Origin: Gemmatimonadota bacterium
GTDB lineage: Bacteria > Latescibacterota > UBA2968 > UBA8231
Direction: 5' to 3'
NCBI GenBank assembly: GCA_028875335.1
Contig: JAPPEF010000365.1
Coordinates: 1-10,624 of the forward strand
DNA length: 10,624 nucleotides
Below, piece by piece: positions 1-6,670 of this stretch; position 1 is the stretch's first letter, and each line of letters begins with the position of its first letter. The position numbers and the translations under genes were made by a program. Below the pieces are notes generated by a model. It was not told the origin of the DNA and made no database searches. It worked only from the letters and a program-made list of their open reading frames with translations.

Positions 1-2
1 AC

Positions 3-839
3 CTGACGACGACGCAGAATCCTTGGGACTTCGGCAAGTACATTATCAATACCGAGGGCCCGGGCGTCTATGTCTATCAGGAGCGCAATCCGATCGCGCT
101 TTCGGCTTGGGACATTGAGCGCGATCCGCCGCGCCGCTTGGAAGTGGCCTTCCTCGAAAACAACCAGCCCGGCGGCTTGGTCAACGGCGTATATGGCCCG
201 CCTTGGTACACTGTGGCGAGCAATGTCGCCGGTTCAGGTCCGCGCGAGTGGCTGTTCATCTTTGACTTGGATTACACAGACCCCAACCAAGGAGAGAACA
301 GCGACATCTTGCTGAACAACGGTCTGATCTACGATGGGACAGAAGGAGAAGATTTCCTGCCCATTATGTGGATCATCTTTTCCGAGCGCCGCAACGAGGA
401 TGACTTCCCGTCGGACGGCGATTCCTTCTTGCTGATCGCCAACCACGTCAATACCCCGGCCGATGTCTTCAGCTTTGAAGTGCCCGGCACCTTGTCCCAT
501 CCTGATAGCCTGAACGTGGACATCGAGAAGATCAACGTCTTCCCCAATCCCTACCTCGGCGTCAACGCGGCGGAGACCAGCCGTTACAGCCACTTCGTGA
601 CCTTCAGCCACCTGCCGTCCAAGGCGAATATCCGCATCTTCGACATGAGCGGCACGCTGGTGCGCACGATTGAGAAGGACGACCCGTCGCAGTTCACACG
701 TTGGGACCTGCAAAACCAAAACCAGTTGCCGGTGGCCAGCGGCATGTATATCGCCCATATCGAGCTGCCGGATCACGGCATGAGTCGGATCCTCAAGCTG
801 GCCATCATCCAAGAGCAGCAGTTCCTGGAGAACTTCTAA
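3..839 (+). CDS. Exported protein with T9SS-type C-terminal sorting-like domain (5' partial)
   Basis: The reading frame is already open at base 3, so the start lies upstream of the window; 278 residues are visible before the TAA. The first ~175 residues are rich in Asp, Asn, Pro and aromatics, as in extracellular beta-rich proteins, and I do not recognise a catalytic domain there. From about residue 177 there is a compact beta-sandwich module beginning INVFPNPY, with IRIFDMSGTLVRTI in the middle, LPVASGMYIAHIEL near the end and a closing KLAII strand. This is the pattern of T9SS type A sorting domains and the related FlgD-like Ig folds (PNP start, D.SG..V centre, ASG.Y end). Inference: the protein is secreted across the outer membrane and anchored or released by a T9SS-like route. 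The PorV-family gene 39 bases downstream supports this. The role of the N-terminal part is unknown. A TTG at 138 is only an internal codon, not the start. Confidence 0.8.
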   Translation: MTTTQNPWDFGKYIINTEGPGVYVYQERNPIALSAWDIERDPPRRLEVAFLENNQPGGLVNGVYGPPWYTVASNVAGSGPREWLFIFDLDYTDPNQGENSDILLNNGLIYDGTEGEDFLPIMWIIFSERRNEDDFPSDGDSFLLIANHVNTPADVFSFEVPGTLSHPDSLNVDIEKINVFPNPYLGVNAAETSRYSHFVTFSHLPSKANIRIFDMSGTLVRTIEKDDPSQFTRWDLQNQNQLPVASGMYIAHIELPDHGMSRILKLAIIQEQQFLENF

Positions 840-865
840 GTGCACGGGATACCAAAGAGAGAAAT

Positions 866-871
866 AGGAGG
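866..871 (+). promoter_or_regulatory. Ribosome binding site of the PorV-like gene
   Basis: AGGAGG lies 7 bases before the ATG at 879. It decides the start: the frame is also open from a GTG at 840, but that codon has no Shine-Dalgarno sequence, and starting there would put 13 charged residues before the signal peptide. Confidence 0.8.
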
Positions 872-878
872 CCATTCC

Positions 879-1901
879 ATGCTTCGACACAGCTTTCGCA
901 TCTCGACGATCCTGCTGGCGCTGATTTTCGCCTCGGCCTCGGCTTTTGCCGACGGCCAGGACCGCGCCGGTACGGCCGCGGCCCCGGAACTGCTGATTCC
1001 GGTTGGCGCACGCGACATGGCCTTGGGCGGTGCCTCAATCGCCACCAGTTCCGGTCTAGAGGCTCTGCACTGGAACCCGGCAGGCTTGTCCAAGTCCGAA
1101 TCCAACGCGGGCATCCTGTTTTCGACGATGTCTTATCTGGCGGATACTCGCATCAACTATCTGGCTACCGGTGCCAACTTCAAGAGCCTCGGCTCGCTGG
1201 CCCTCAACATCAAGGCGCTGGATTTTGGCCAAATCCCGGTGACGACTGAGGCCAATCCAGACGGCACCGGCGCGACCTTTTCACCGACCTTCTTCACGGT
1301 GGGCCTGACCTTTGCGAGGGAACTGACCGATCGCATCGCCGTCGGGATCACCAGCCATTATGTCGTCAACCGCATCCAGCGCGTCGAGGCTACTGCAGCC
1401 TCGTTTAGCGCCGGTCTGCAGTACGCCAATCTAGGCGGGATTGCCGGCTTGGACTTGGGGGTGGCGCTCAAGCACATCGGCACACGGATGCAGTTTGGTG
1501 GTTCCGGTCTGTTGCGTCGCGGCCAGGTTGACGGGTTGCGCCGCGGACCTTCCGATTACAATGTCGAGGCCAGTTCCGCCGACCTGCCCTCGACGTTTGA
1601 GCTCGGTCTGAGCTATCGCTATATGGACGCGCTCAATCTGTCCTCGGTCTTCCGGCACAACAATTTCGCCTACGACCAATACCGGTTGGGTGCTGAATAT
1701 GTGTTGGGCGATTTCTTTGCCTTACGCACTGGCTTCGACTACGCGCCCAACTCGGATGACGACTACATCTACGGCACCAGCTTCGGCTTTGGTCTGAATC
1801 TGGATGCTGGGACGATCAAAGATTTGCGCGTTGATTACGCCTACACTACGGTCGAGTATTTCGACGCGCTCAACACCTTTACCTTTCAGTTCGGGTTCTA
1901 A
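879..1901 (+). CDS. PorV/PorQ-family outer membrane protein
   Basis: A 340-residue protein. A signal peptide covers residues 1 to about 25: basic start MLRHSFR, hydrophobic core, probable cleavage after ASAFA. The family hallmarks follow: GARDMALGGASIA from residue 43 and WNPAGLS from residue 65, the conserved N-terminal region of UPF0164/PorV-type barrels. The rest is alternating polar/hydrophobic beta-strand sequence ending in an aromatic-rich FTFQFGF, a typical outer-membrane beta-barrel C-terminus. Known for the family: PorV is a FadL-like barrel that takes T9SS cargo from the translocon and hands it to the attachment complex, while PorQ-type paralogues serve sortase or cargo roles. Its place directly behind a gene with a T9SS-like C-terminal domain suggests a dedicated cargo/shuttle pair in one transcript. 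Lineages of the FCB group usually carry several such paralogues, so which subtype this is cannot be settled here. Confidence 0.85.
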   Translation: MLRHSFRISTILLALIFASASAFADGQDRAGTAAAPELLIPVGARDMALGGASIATSSGLEALHWNPAGLSKSESNAGILFSTMSYLADTRINYLATGANFKSLGSLALNIKALDFGQIPVTTEANPDGTGATFSPTFFTVGLTFARELTDRIAVGITSHYVVNRIQRVEATAASFSAGLQYANLGGIAGLDLGVALKHIGTRMQFGGSGLLRRGQVDGLRRGPSDYNVEASSADLPSTFELGLSYRYMDALNLSSVFRHNNFAYDQYRLGAEYVLGDFFALRTGFDYAPNSDDDYIYGTSFGFGLNLDAGTIKDLRVDYAYTTVEYFDALNTFTFQFGF

Positions 1902-1915
1902 CTAAATCCGATCGT

Positions 1916-1949
1916 TGCGCGGCGCACAGGATGTGCGCCGCGCAGTTTT
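1916..1949 (+). terminator. Rho-independent terminator after the PorV-like gene
   Basis: A perfect 13-bp GC-rich stem (1916-1928 paired with 1932-1944, TGCGCGGCGCACA with its exact reverse complement) closes a 3-base GGA loop and is followed by GTTTT. It lies 14 bases after the PorV-like stop codon. It ends only 6 bases before the ribosome binding site of the next gene, so the downstream lipoprotein gene needs read-through or a promoter inside the PorV-like gene. Confidence 0.8.
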
Positions 1950-1954
1950 GCTCG

Positions 1955-1961
1955 CGGGGGA
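1955..1961 (+). promoter_or_regulatory. Ribosome binding site of the TPR lipoprotein gene
   Basis: CGGGGGA lies 6 bases before the ATG at 1968. It favours that ATG over the in-frame TTG at 1962, which would be directly against the purine run. Confidence 0.5.
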
Positions 1962-1967
1962 TTGCCA

Positions 1968-2972
1968 ATGAAGTGCGTGGGCTGGCTGGCGGTACTCATC
2001 GCCGTCGCCGGATTGGGGTGTCAAAGTTCTACCATGACGGCGGCCAAGCTTTACATCAAGCAGGATCAGCCGCAAGAGGCCAAAAAACAACTCGCCCTAG
2101 TCTTGCAGACCGAGCCAGAAAATAGCGAGGCTCACCTACTCATGGGCAAGCTCTTAGGCGAAGAGGGCCGCTATGGCGAAATGGCCAAGCACCTAGCGCA
2201 GGCCGAGAACAATCCCAAGTTTCAAAGCGAGTCTGAACGAACGCGTCGCCACTTTTGGGCGCGCGAGTACAATGCCGGCGTCGTCCACGCCCAAGGTGAG
2301 GCACCGAATTACGTTATGGCGCGGCACTCGTTTCACAACGCTACCCTCATCGACGAAAGCGCGCTCGACGCTTGGCGCAACCTCGCGTACGTCTATTACC
2401 AGATCGATAGCACGGATGCGGCCATTGCCACCTACCAGAAGATCGCGTCCGCGGATCCAGAAGACGAGGGCACCTTTTTCAGCCTAGGGTCGCTCTACTT
2501 GGAAAATGGCCAACTCGATGAGGCCATCGGTGCCTTGTCGCAGGTGGTCAAGATCAATCCCGAGAACCTCAATGGCCTGACCAATCTCGCCATCGCCCAA
2601 GCCCAAGCCGAGGACTACGAGGGTGCCGAGGCCAATTATCGCAAGGTCATAGAGCTGAACCCCGATGATTTCAAGCCCCATTTCAACTTGGGCAACCTCT
2701 ACTGGCAACAAGAAAAATACACTGCGGCTAAGCGAGCCTATGAGCAGGTCCTACAGCTCGAACCCGACGACGGGGATGCGCGCTACAATCTCGCTATGGT
2801 CCACTTAGCCACAGAGGACATGGATGGCGCGTTGCCGCTCTTGGAACAGCTCGCAGAACAAATGCCAGACAATGCGTTGGTGTGGATGCACTTGGGGACG
2901 GTTTACGCCCATAAGGAATTGATTGAGAAGAGCGAGGCGGCGTTTGCGCGGGCCGAGGAACTAGAAGAGTAA
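1968..2972 (+). CDS. TPR-repeat lipoprotein
   Basis: A 334-residue protein starting MKCVGWLAVLIAVAGLGC. The hydrophobic stretch ending in A-G-L-G-Cys18 fits a lipoprotein signal peptide, with Cys18 as the lipidated residue; the Gly at -3 is weaker than the usual Leu. Most of the mature chain is tetratricopeptide repeats, seven or eight helix-turn-helix units. The clearest run from about residue 140 to the end: NLAYVYYQIDSTDAAIATY, SLGSLYLENGQLDEAIGAL, NLAIAQAQAEDYEGAEANY, NLGNLYWQQEKYTAAKRAY, NLAMVHLATEDMDGALPLL and a final HLGTVYAHKELIEKSEAAF, with linkers of the INPENL or LEPDDG type. TPR arrays bind partner proteins; no catalytic motif is visible. Inference: a membrane-anchored periplasmic or outer-membrane scaffold. 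The permease gene starts 18 bases after its stop, suggesting co-transcription, although a functional link to transport is not shown by the sequence. Confidence 0.85.
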   Translation: MKCVGWLAVLIAVAGLGCQSSTMTAAKLYIKQDQPQEAKKQLALVLQTEPENSEAHLLMGKLLGEEGRYGEMAKHLAQAENNPKFQSESERTRRHFWAREYNAGVVHAQGEAPNYVMARHSFHNATLIDESALDAWRNLAYVYYQIDSTDAAIATYQKIASADPEDEGTFFSLGSLYLENGQLDEAIGALSQVVKINPENLNGLTNLAIAQAQAEDYEGAEANYRKVIELNPDDFKPHFNLGNLYWQQEKYTAAKRAYEQVLQLEPDDGDARYNLAMVHLATEDMDGALPLLEQLAEQMPDNALVWMHLGTVYAHKELIEKSEAAFARAEELEE

Positions 2973-2990
2973 AGCGTCCGCGCTCCCACC

Positions 2991-4286
2991 ATGCTGCAGT
3001 ACACCATCCAGCGCATTCTGCTGGCCATCCCAACCCTCCTCGGCATCACCCTACTGACCTTCCTGATTATGCGCTTGGCGCCCGGCGACCCGGTCGATCT
3101 GTTCTTGGGCGGGGCTGCTGGCGGCGAGGGGCTCTCCACCGACCACCAAGCGGACATGGAGAAGACGCGCCGGGATTTGCGCCGCCAACTCGGGCTGGAC
3201 CAACCGCTACACCTCCAGTATTTGCACTGGCTTTCCAATTTGGTCTTGCGCGTGGAGGACTTAGGCGCCTTCGACCGCGGGGCTTTGTTAGCTGACTCCG
3301 TCCTAGACGAACTGTCAGACGCGGCGCGGGCCGAGTTGGCCTCGCTTGAGGGCGAGGAGCGCAAGGCGCGTTTCTTGGCGCACTTTCGCCGCCTGCGCCC
3401 CGAGCGCGTTGACGAGCTAGTTGAGTCGCCTTTCTGGCAGAGCCGCCTTTTCTCGCCAACCCAAAACTACGCGTATGCTGGATCTGGTTTGGAACTGGTG
3501 CAGGTGGGCGATTGGCGTTTGGTGACGCTGAATCTGGGGCGATCCTTTAAAGATCAGGAACCGGTCATTGACCACATCCTCGATCGGCTGCCCATCACGC
3601 TGGAAATCAACCTCATCAGCTTAGTCTTTGCCTACCTAATCGGCGTGCCGCTGGGCATAGTGATCGCGGTCAAGCAAAATACCACTATCGACCGCTTGGC
3701 TACCACCGGGACCTTCATGCTGTGGTCGATGCCTTCTTTTTGGCTCGGTATGCTGCTGATCTTGTTTTTCTGCAACAAGGAATTTTTCCACTGGTTTCCG
3801 GCCTCTGGTATCCAATCCCTAGAAGCTGGGGAAGACTGGGGATTCTGGCGGCTGCTGACTGACCACGCCCACCACATGGTGTTGCCGGTCCTGGCTTCGA
3901 CCTATTCCAGCTTCGCTGGCATCTCGCGCTATATGCGCACCAGCATGCTGGAGAATTTGCGGCTGGACTACGTGCGCACCGCCCAAGCCAAGGGATTGCG
4001 CTACCGAGTTGTGGTGCTGCGCCACGTGCTGCGCAATTCCTTGATTCCCATCGTGACGCTGATGGCTGGGCTTTTGCCGGGAATGATCGCGGGTTCGGTG
4101 TTTATCGAGACGATCTTCACCATTCCGGGCATGGGCTTTTTGGCTTACCAGTCGGTCATTGTGCGCGACTACCCCGTGGCCATGGCACTCTTCACCATTG
4201 GCTCAGCCCTGTCGCTGGCGGGTATCTTAGTGGCGGATATTTTGCTCAAGGTCGTGGACCCGCGCATCGACTTTGCGAGTGTGTAA
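2991..4286 (+). CDS. Peptide-type ABC transporter permease, YejB/DppB-like, with a long periplasmic insert
   Basis: A 431-residue inner-membrane protein of the OppB/DppB/YejB family. The start MLQYTIQRILLAIPTLLGI is the classic first membrane segment, followed by RLAPGDPVD. Conserved membrane segments resume at about residue 200 (LPITLEINLISLVFAY). The ATPase-coupling EAA loop is at about 326-350 (DYVRTAQAKGLRYRVVVLRH). The C-terminus VVDPRIDFASV, preceded by VIVRDYPVAM, is close to the end of E. coli YejB. Family members usually have 300-365 residues; the extra length is a mostly helical, charged stretch between roughly residues 84 and 175 in the periplasmic loop after the first membrane segment. 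The family's job is to form, with a second permease, the channel for peptides delivered by a periplasmic binding protein and driven by two ATPases. No clear Shine-Dalgarno sequence precedes the ATG, so translation may be coupled to the TPR gene. Confidence 0.92.
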   Translation: MLQYTIQRILLAIPTLLGITLLTFLIMRLAPGDPVDLFLGGAAGGEGLSTDHQADMEKTRRDLRRQLGLDQPLHLQYLHWLSNLVLRVEDLGAFDRGALLADSVLDELSDAARAELASLEGEERKARFLAHFRRLRPERVDELVESPFWQSRLFSPTQNYAYAGSGLELVQVGDWRLVTLNLGRSFKDQEPVIDHILDRLPITLEINLISLVFAYLIGVPLGIVIAVKQNTTIDRLATTGTFMLWSMPSFWLGMLLILFFCNKEFFHWFPASGIQSLEAGEDWGFWRLLTDHAHHMVLPVLASTYSSFAGISRYMRTSMLENLRLDYVRTAQAKGLRYRVVVLRHVLRNSLIPIVTLMAGLLPGMIAGSVFIETIFTIPGMGFLAYQSVIVRDYPVAMALFTIGSALSLAGILVADILLKVVDPRIDFASV

Positions 4287-5330
4287 ATGAGCACAGAAGC
4301 CGTTACACAAGGGCAGTCCTACGGGCGGGTCGTCTGGAAGCAATTCAAGAAGAACAAACCCGCTCTGCTCAGTCTCATGGGCATCGTCTTGCTGGGAATC
4401 TTGGCCTTGAGCGCCGACTTACTGGCCGGCGATAAGCCGTACTACATGAAATACAAGGGCGAGACCTACTTTCCTGCCTTCCGCCAATACGCAGTCTATC
4501 TGGGGGTAGTGGACTGGCCAGCGGAATTGAAGCGCCGCCGCAACTTCAAAAAGCTCAAGTTAGAGGAGGCCATCTTCCCGCCGGTGCCTTATGCCCCGGG
4601 CGAAATCCGCTTGCGGGAGAAGTACCAGCCCCCTGGAATCGAGCACTGGCTGGGCACGGATCGCTTGGGCCGCGACGTGCTATCGGGGCTGATTCACGGC
4701 ACGCGCTACGCTTTGACCATCGGCCTAGTGGCCGTGGGCATATCGCTGGCCATTGGCTTGGTCTTGGGGGCGTTGGCCGGCTACTTTGGAGGCTGGGTTG
4801 ACTTGGCACTCTCGCGACTTTTCGAACTGTGGGCCGCGATCCCTAGCTTCTTCCTGATCTTGACGGTCGCGGCGTTTTTTCCGCCGAGCCTGTTCTTCGT
4901 CATGATCATTATCGGCCTTACGAGTTGGGTCGGTATCGCCCGCTTGACGCGCTCGCAGTTTTTGCAGGTGCGCAGCTACGATTACGTGGCCGCCGCGCGC
5001 AGCCTCGGGTACTCAAACGGGCGGATCATGTTCCGTCACATCCTGCCCAACGCCATCGGCCCAATCTTGATCCCGGCGGCCTTTGGGGTGGCGGGTGCCA
5101 TACTCGCCGAGTCGGGATTGAGCTTTTTAGGGGTAGGGATACCAGCAGAAGTGATCACTTGGGGTGCCCTACTGGCTGGGGCGCGCAGCAACGCGGCAGC
5201 TTGGTGGTTGGTGGTCGTGCCGGGCTTGGCCATTTTTGCGACCGTGACCCTGTACAACCTGCTGGGCGACGGGCTGCGCGACGCGCTGGATCCGAAGCTG
5301 CGCGGCTCAGGCGCTGAGGAAAGAGGGTAG
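4287..5330 (+). CDS. Peptide-type ABC transporter permease, YejE/DppC-like
   Basis: A 347-residue inner-membrane protein. Its ATG follows the TAA of the YejB-like gene with no gap, a strong sign of coupled translation and a 1:1 heterodimer. The first membrane segment is at about residues 27-47. Then come DKPYYMKYKGETYFPAF (49-65) and a long periplasmic loop ending HWLGTDRLGRDVLS (from about 120). The DKP...YFP feature and the long loop are typical of E. coli YejE (341 residues), more than of the shorter DppC or OppC. The coupling EAA loop is at about 232-255 (DYVAAARSLGYSNGRIMFRH). The C-terminus has LLGDGLRDALDPKL, the usual DPK ending of the family. Known role: second half of the channel for peptide import (YejABEF takes up microcin C and short peptides). 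The substrate here is unknown. The last 24 bases overlap the convergent lysA gene. Confidence 0.92.
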   Translation: MSTEAVTQGQSYGRVVWKQFKKNKPALLSLMGIVLLGILALSADLLAGDKPYYMKYKGETYFPAFRQYAVYLGVVDWPAELKRRRNFKKLKLEEAIFPPVPYAPGEIRLREKYQPPGIEHWLGTDRLGRDVLSGLIHGTRYALTIGLVAVGISLAIGLVLGALAGYFGGWVDLALSRLFELWAAIPSFFLILTVAAFFPPSLFFVMIIIGLTSWVGIARLTRSQFLQVRSYDYVAAARSLGYSNGRIMFRHILPNAIGPILIPAAFGVAGAILAESGLSFLGVGIPAEVITWGALLAGARSNAAAWWLVVVPGLAIFATVTLYNLLGDGLRDALDPKLRGSGAEERG

Positions 5331-6578
5331 GGACTCGTTGGCTAGGACTTGGTCGAGGGTTTGTCGCTGGCGCAGCAGATGGAGCTCGCCGTCTGTGCCG
5401 ATCAGCACTTCGCATGCTTCCGGGAAGGAATTGTAGTTTTTGGCGGCCATGCCAGCGCAATAGGCCCCGCTGCCGCCGATAAAGACCGCGTCGCCGATGC
5501 GCGGCTCGGTGAGTACGCGAGGTGCCAGTTCTTCGGGGTTGCCAGATGCTGGTGTGAGAATATCCCCGCTTTCACAGCAATGGCCGGCGATTAGGTACTC
5601 GCCTTGGCCGCGCTCCTCTGGTGTGGCCGGGACTACGACGATGGGGTGTTGCGCTCCGTACATGCTGGGACGCAGCACTTCGGTCATCCCGCTATCGACC
5701 TTGATGAAGGAATAGCCCTGCTGGCCGGTATCGACTACGTCGACGACGCTACAGATGATAGCGCCGGCGTTGCCCACCAAGAAGGTCCCCGGTTCGATTT
5801 CCATATGCAGTTTGCGGCCGCACTCGCGGGCGAAGCGACTGAATTCATCGGCGACAGGTTGGCCGGCCTCGTGCAAGTTGGTCGATACTTCGTCGGCCAT
5901 GCGCCCAATTTTGAAACCGCCGCCCATGTTCACGCGCTGGACTTCAGGTAGCTTGGCGGCCACGTCGAGCGTCAGCCGGGCGCAGTGCTGCCACACTTCT
6001 GGATCGCTGCCCGAGCCGATATGGCTGTGCAAGCCAGTGAGTTGCAGGTTGTGTTCGGCGGCCGTTGCTAGCACTTGGTCGAGATGTTCGTGCCAGATGC
6101 CGAAGCTCGACGAGGGGCCGCCCGTATTGGTGCGGTTGCTGTGTCCCGAGCCTAGGCCTGGGTTGATGCGCACGGAGACTTCGCGGCCCGGAAAGAGCCG
6201 ACCGTAGGCTGCGAGTTGATGCAGAGAACAGGCGTTGAAGAGGACGCCTTGGCGCACTAGGGCTGCTAAATTGTCGGGTAGTTGTTGGGCCGTGATCTGG
6301 ATCTGGGCCGCGGGGACGCCAGCGCACATGGCTCGCAGCGCTTCGTAGCCACTACTCGCGTCGATGTGCAAGCCGGCGCGGTTGAGAATGCGAATCACGC
6401 CGGCTGCCGGACAGGCTTTTACTGCGTAGCGCACCGTCAGGCCGTGTGCATTGGGGAAGGCCAGCGCCTTTTGGGCTTGGGATTCCAGCGCCTTTTGATC
6501 ATAGACAAAGGTGGGCGTGCCAAACTGGTGCTGGACGGTGCGAACTTGGTCTTCTGACAGGAGTGAAAGCCGTTCCAT
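5307..6578 (-). CDS. lysA: Diaminopimelate decarboxylase
   Basis: A 423-residue, PLP-dependent fold-type III enzyme that decarboxylates meso-2,6-diaminopimelate to L-lysine, the last step of the pathway. Length and motifs match the E. coli-type LysA (420 residues). YAVKAC carries the PLP-binding Lys54. HSHIGSG has His186, and SGHSNRTNTGGPSSSFGIW corresponds to the conserved HSQKTNTGG region. GGG is at the phosphate site; CESGD has Cys335 from the dimer partner, and GSGAYCAG has Tyr373. The order is an alanine-racemase-like TIM barrel (about 20-285) followed by a beta domain. One key position differs: EIEPGTFLVGNAG has Thr265 where E. coli LysA has the Arg of EPGR. The stop lies inside the end of the YejE-like gene and the start faces the carbamoyltransferase gene across a 92-base AT-rich gap, so it is transcribed alone. 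The upstream ribosome site is weak. A relative acting on another diamino acid cannot be excluded because of Thr265. Confidence 0.9.
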   Translation of the reverse strand: MERLSLLSEDQVRTVQHQFGTPTFVYDQKALESQAQKALAFPNAHGLTVRYAVKACPAAGVIRILNRAGLHIDASSGYEALRAMCAGVPAAQIQITAQQLPDNLAALVRQGVLFNACSLHQLAAYGRLFPGREVSVRINPGLGSGHSNRTNTGGPSSSFGIWHEHLDQVLATAAEHNLQLTGLHSHIGSGSDPEVWQHCARLTLDVAAKLPEVQRVNMGGGFKIGRMADEVSTNLHEAGQPVADEFSRFARECGRKLHMEIEPGTFLVGNAGAIICSVVDVVDTGQQGYSFIKVDSGMTEVLRPSMYGAQHPIVVVPATPEERGQGEYLIAGHCCESGDILTPASGNPEELAPRVLTEPRIGDAVFIGGSGAYCAGMAAKNYNSFPEACEVLIGTDGELHLLRQRQTLDQVLANESLPSFLSA

Positions 6579-6670
6579 TAACTGACCCTAACTTGATATT
6601 TTTCAATAGAATCCATAGGTTATGAAAACCTTTTAGTATCGCTGCCTCACCCCATCTTGTCAAGCTCCTT
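6579..6670. promoter_or_regulatory. AT-rich divergent promoter region between lysA and the carbamoyltransferase gene
   Basis: The 92 bases between two divergent start codons are clearly richer in A and T than the surrounding genes, and must hold promoters for both directions. On the + strand TTGATA (6593-6598) resembles a -35 box, and TAGTAT (6634-6639) resembles a -10 box, but their spacing does not fit as a pair, so no single promoter is assigned. I see no clear operator palindrome, riboswitch or strong ribosome binding site for either gene. Confidence 0.4.

Noticed and set aside
234..890. Minus-strand frame of 218 codons under the T9SS-type cargo gene
   Set aside because: The plus-strand frame has recognisable domain motifs, a proper end and an operon partner; the antisense frame shows no family motif.
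2903..3459. Two overlapping minus-strand frames under the YejB-like gene, at first suspected to explain its insert
   Set aside because: Both are low-complexity Ser/Arg/Pro-rich shadows. The plus frame continues unbroken through the insert into conserved permease sequence.
5307..6578. Carboxynorspermidine or ornithine/arginine decarboxylase instead of LysA
   Set aside because: TNTGG, HIGSG, CESGD and NYNSFP all follow E. coli-type LysA closely and length fits; only the EPGT change leaves some doubt.
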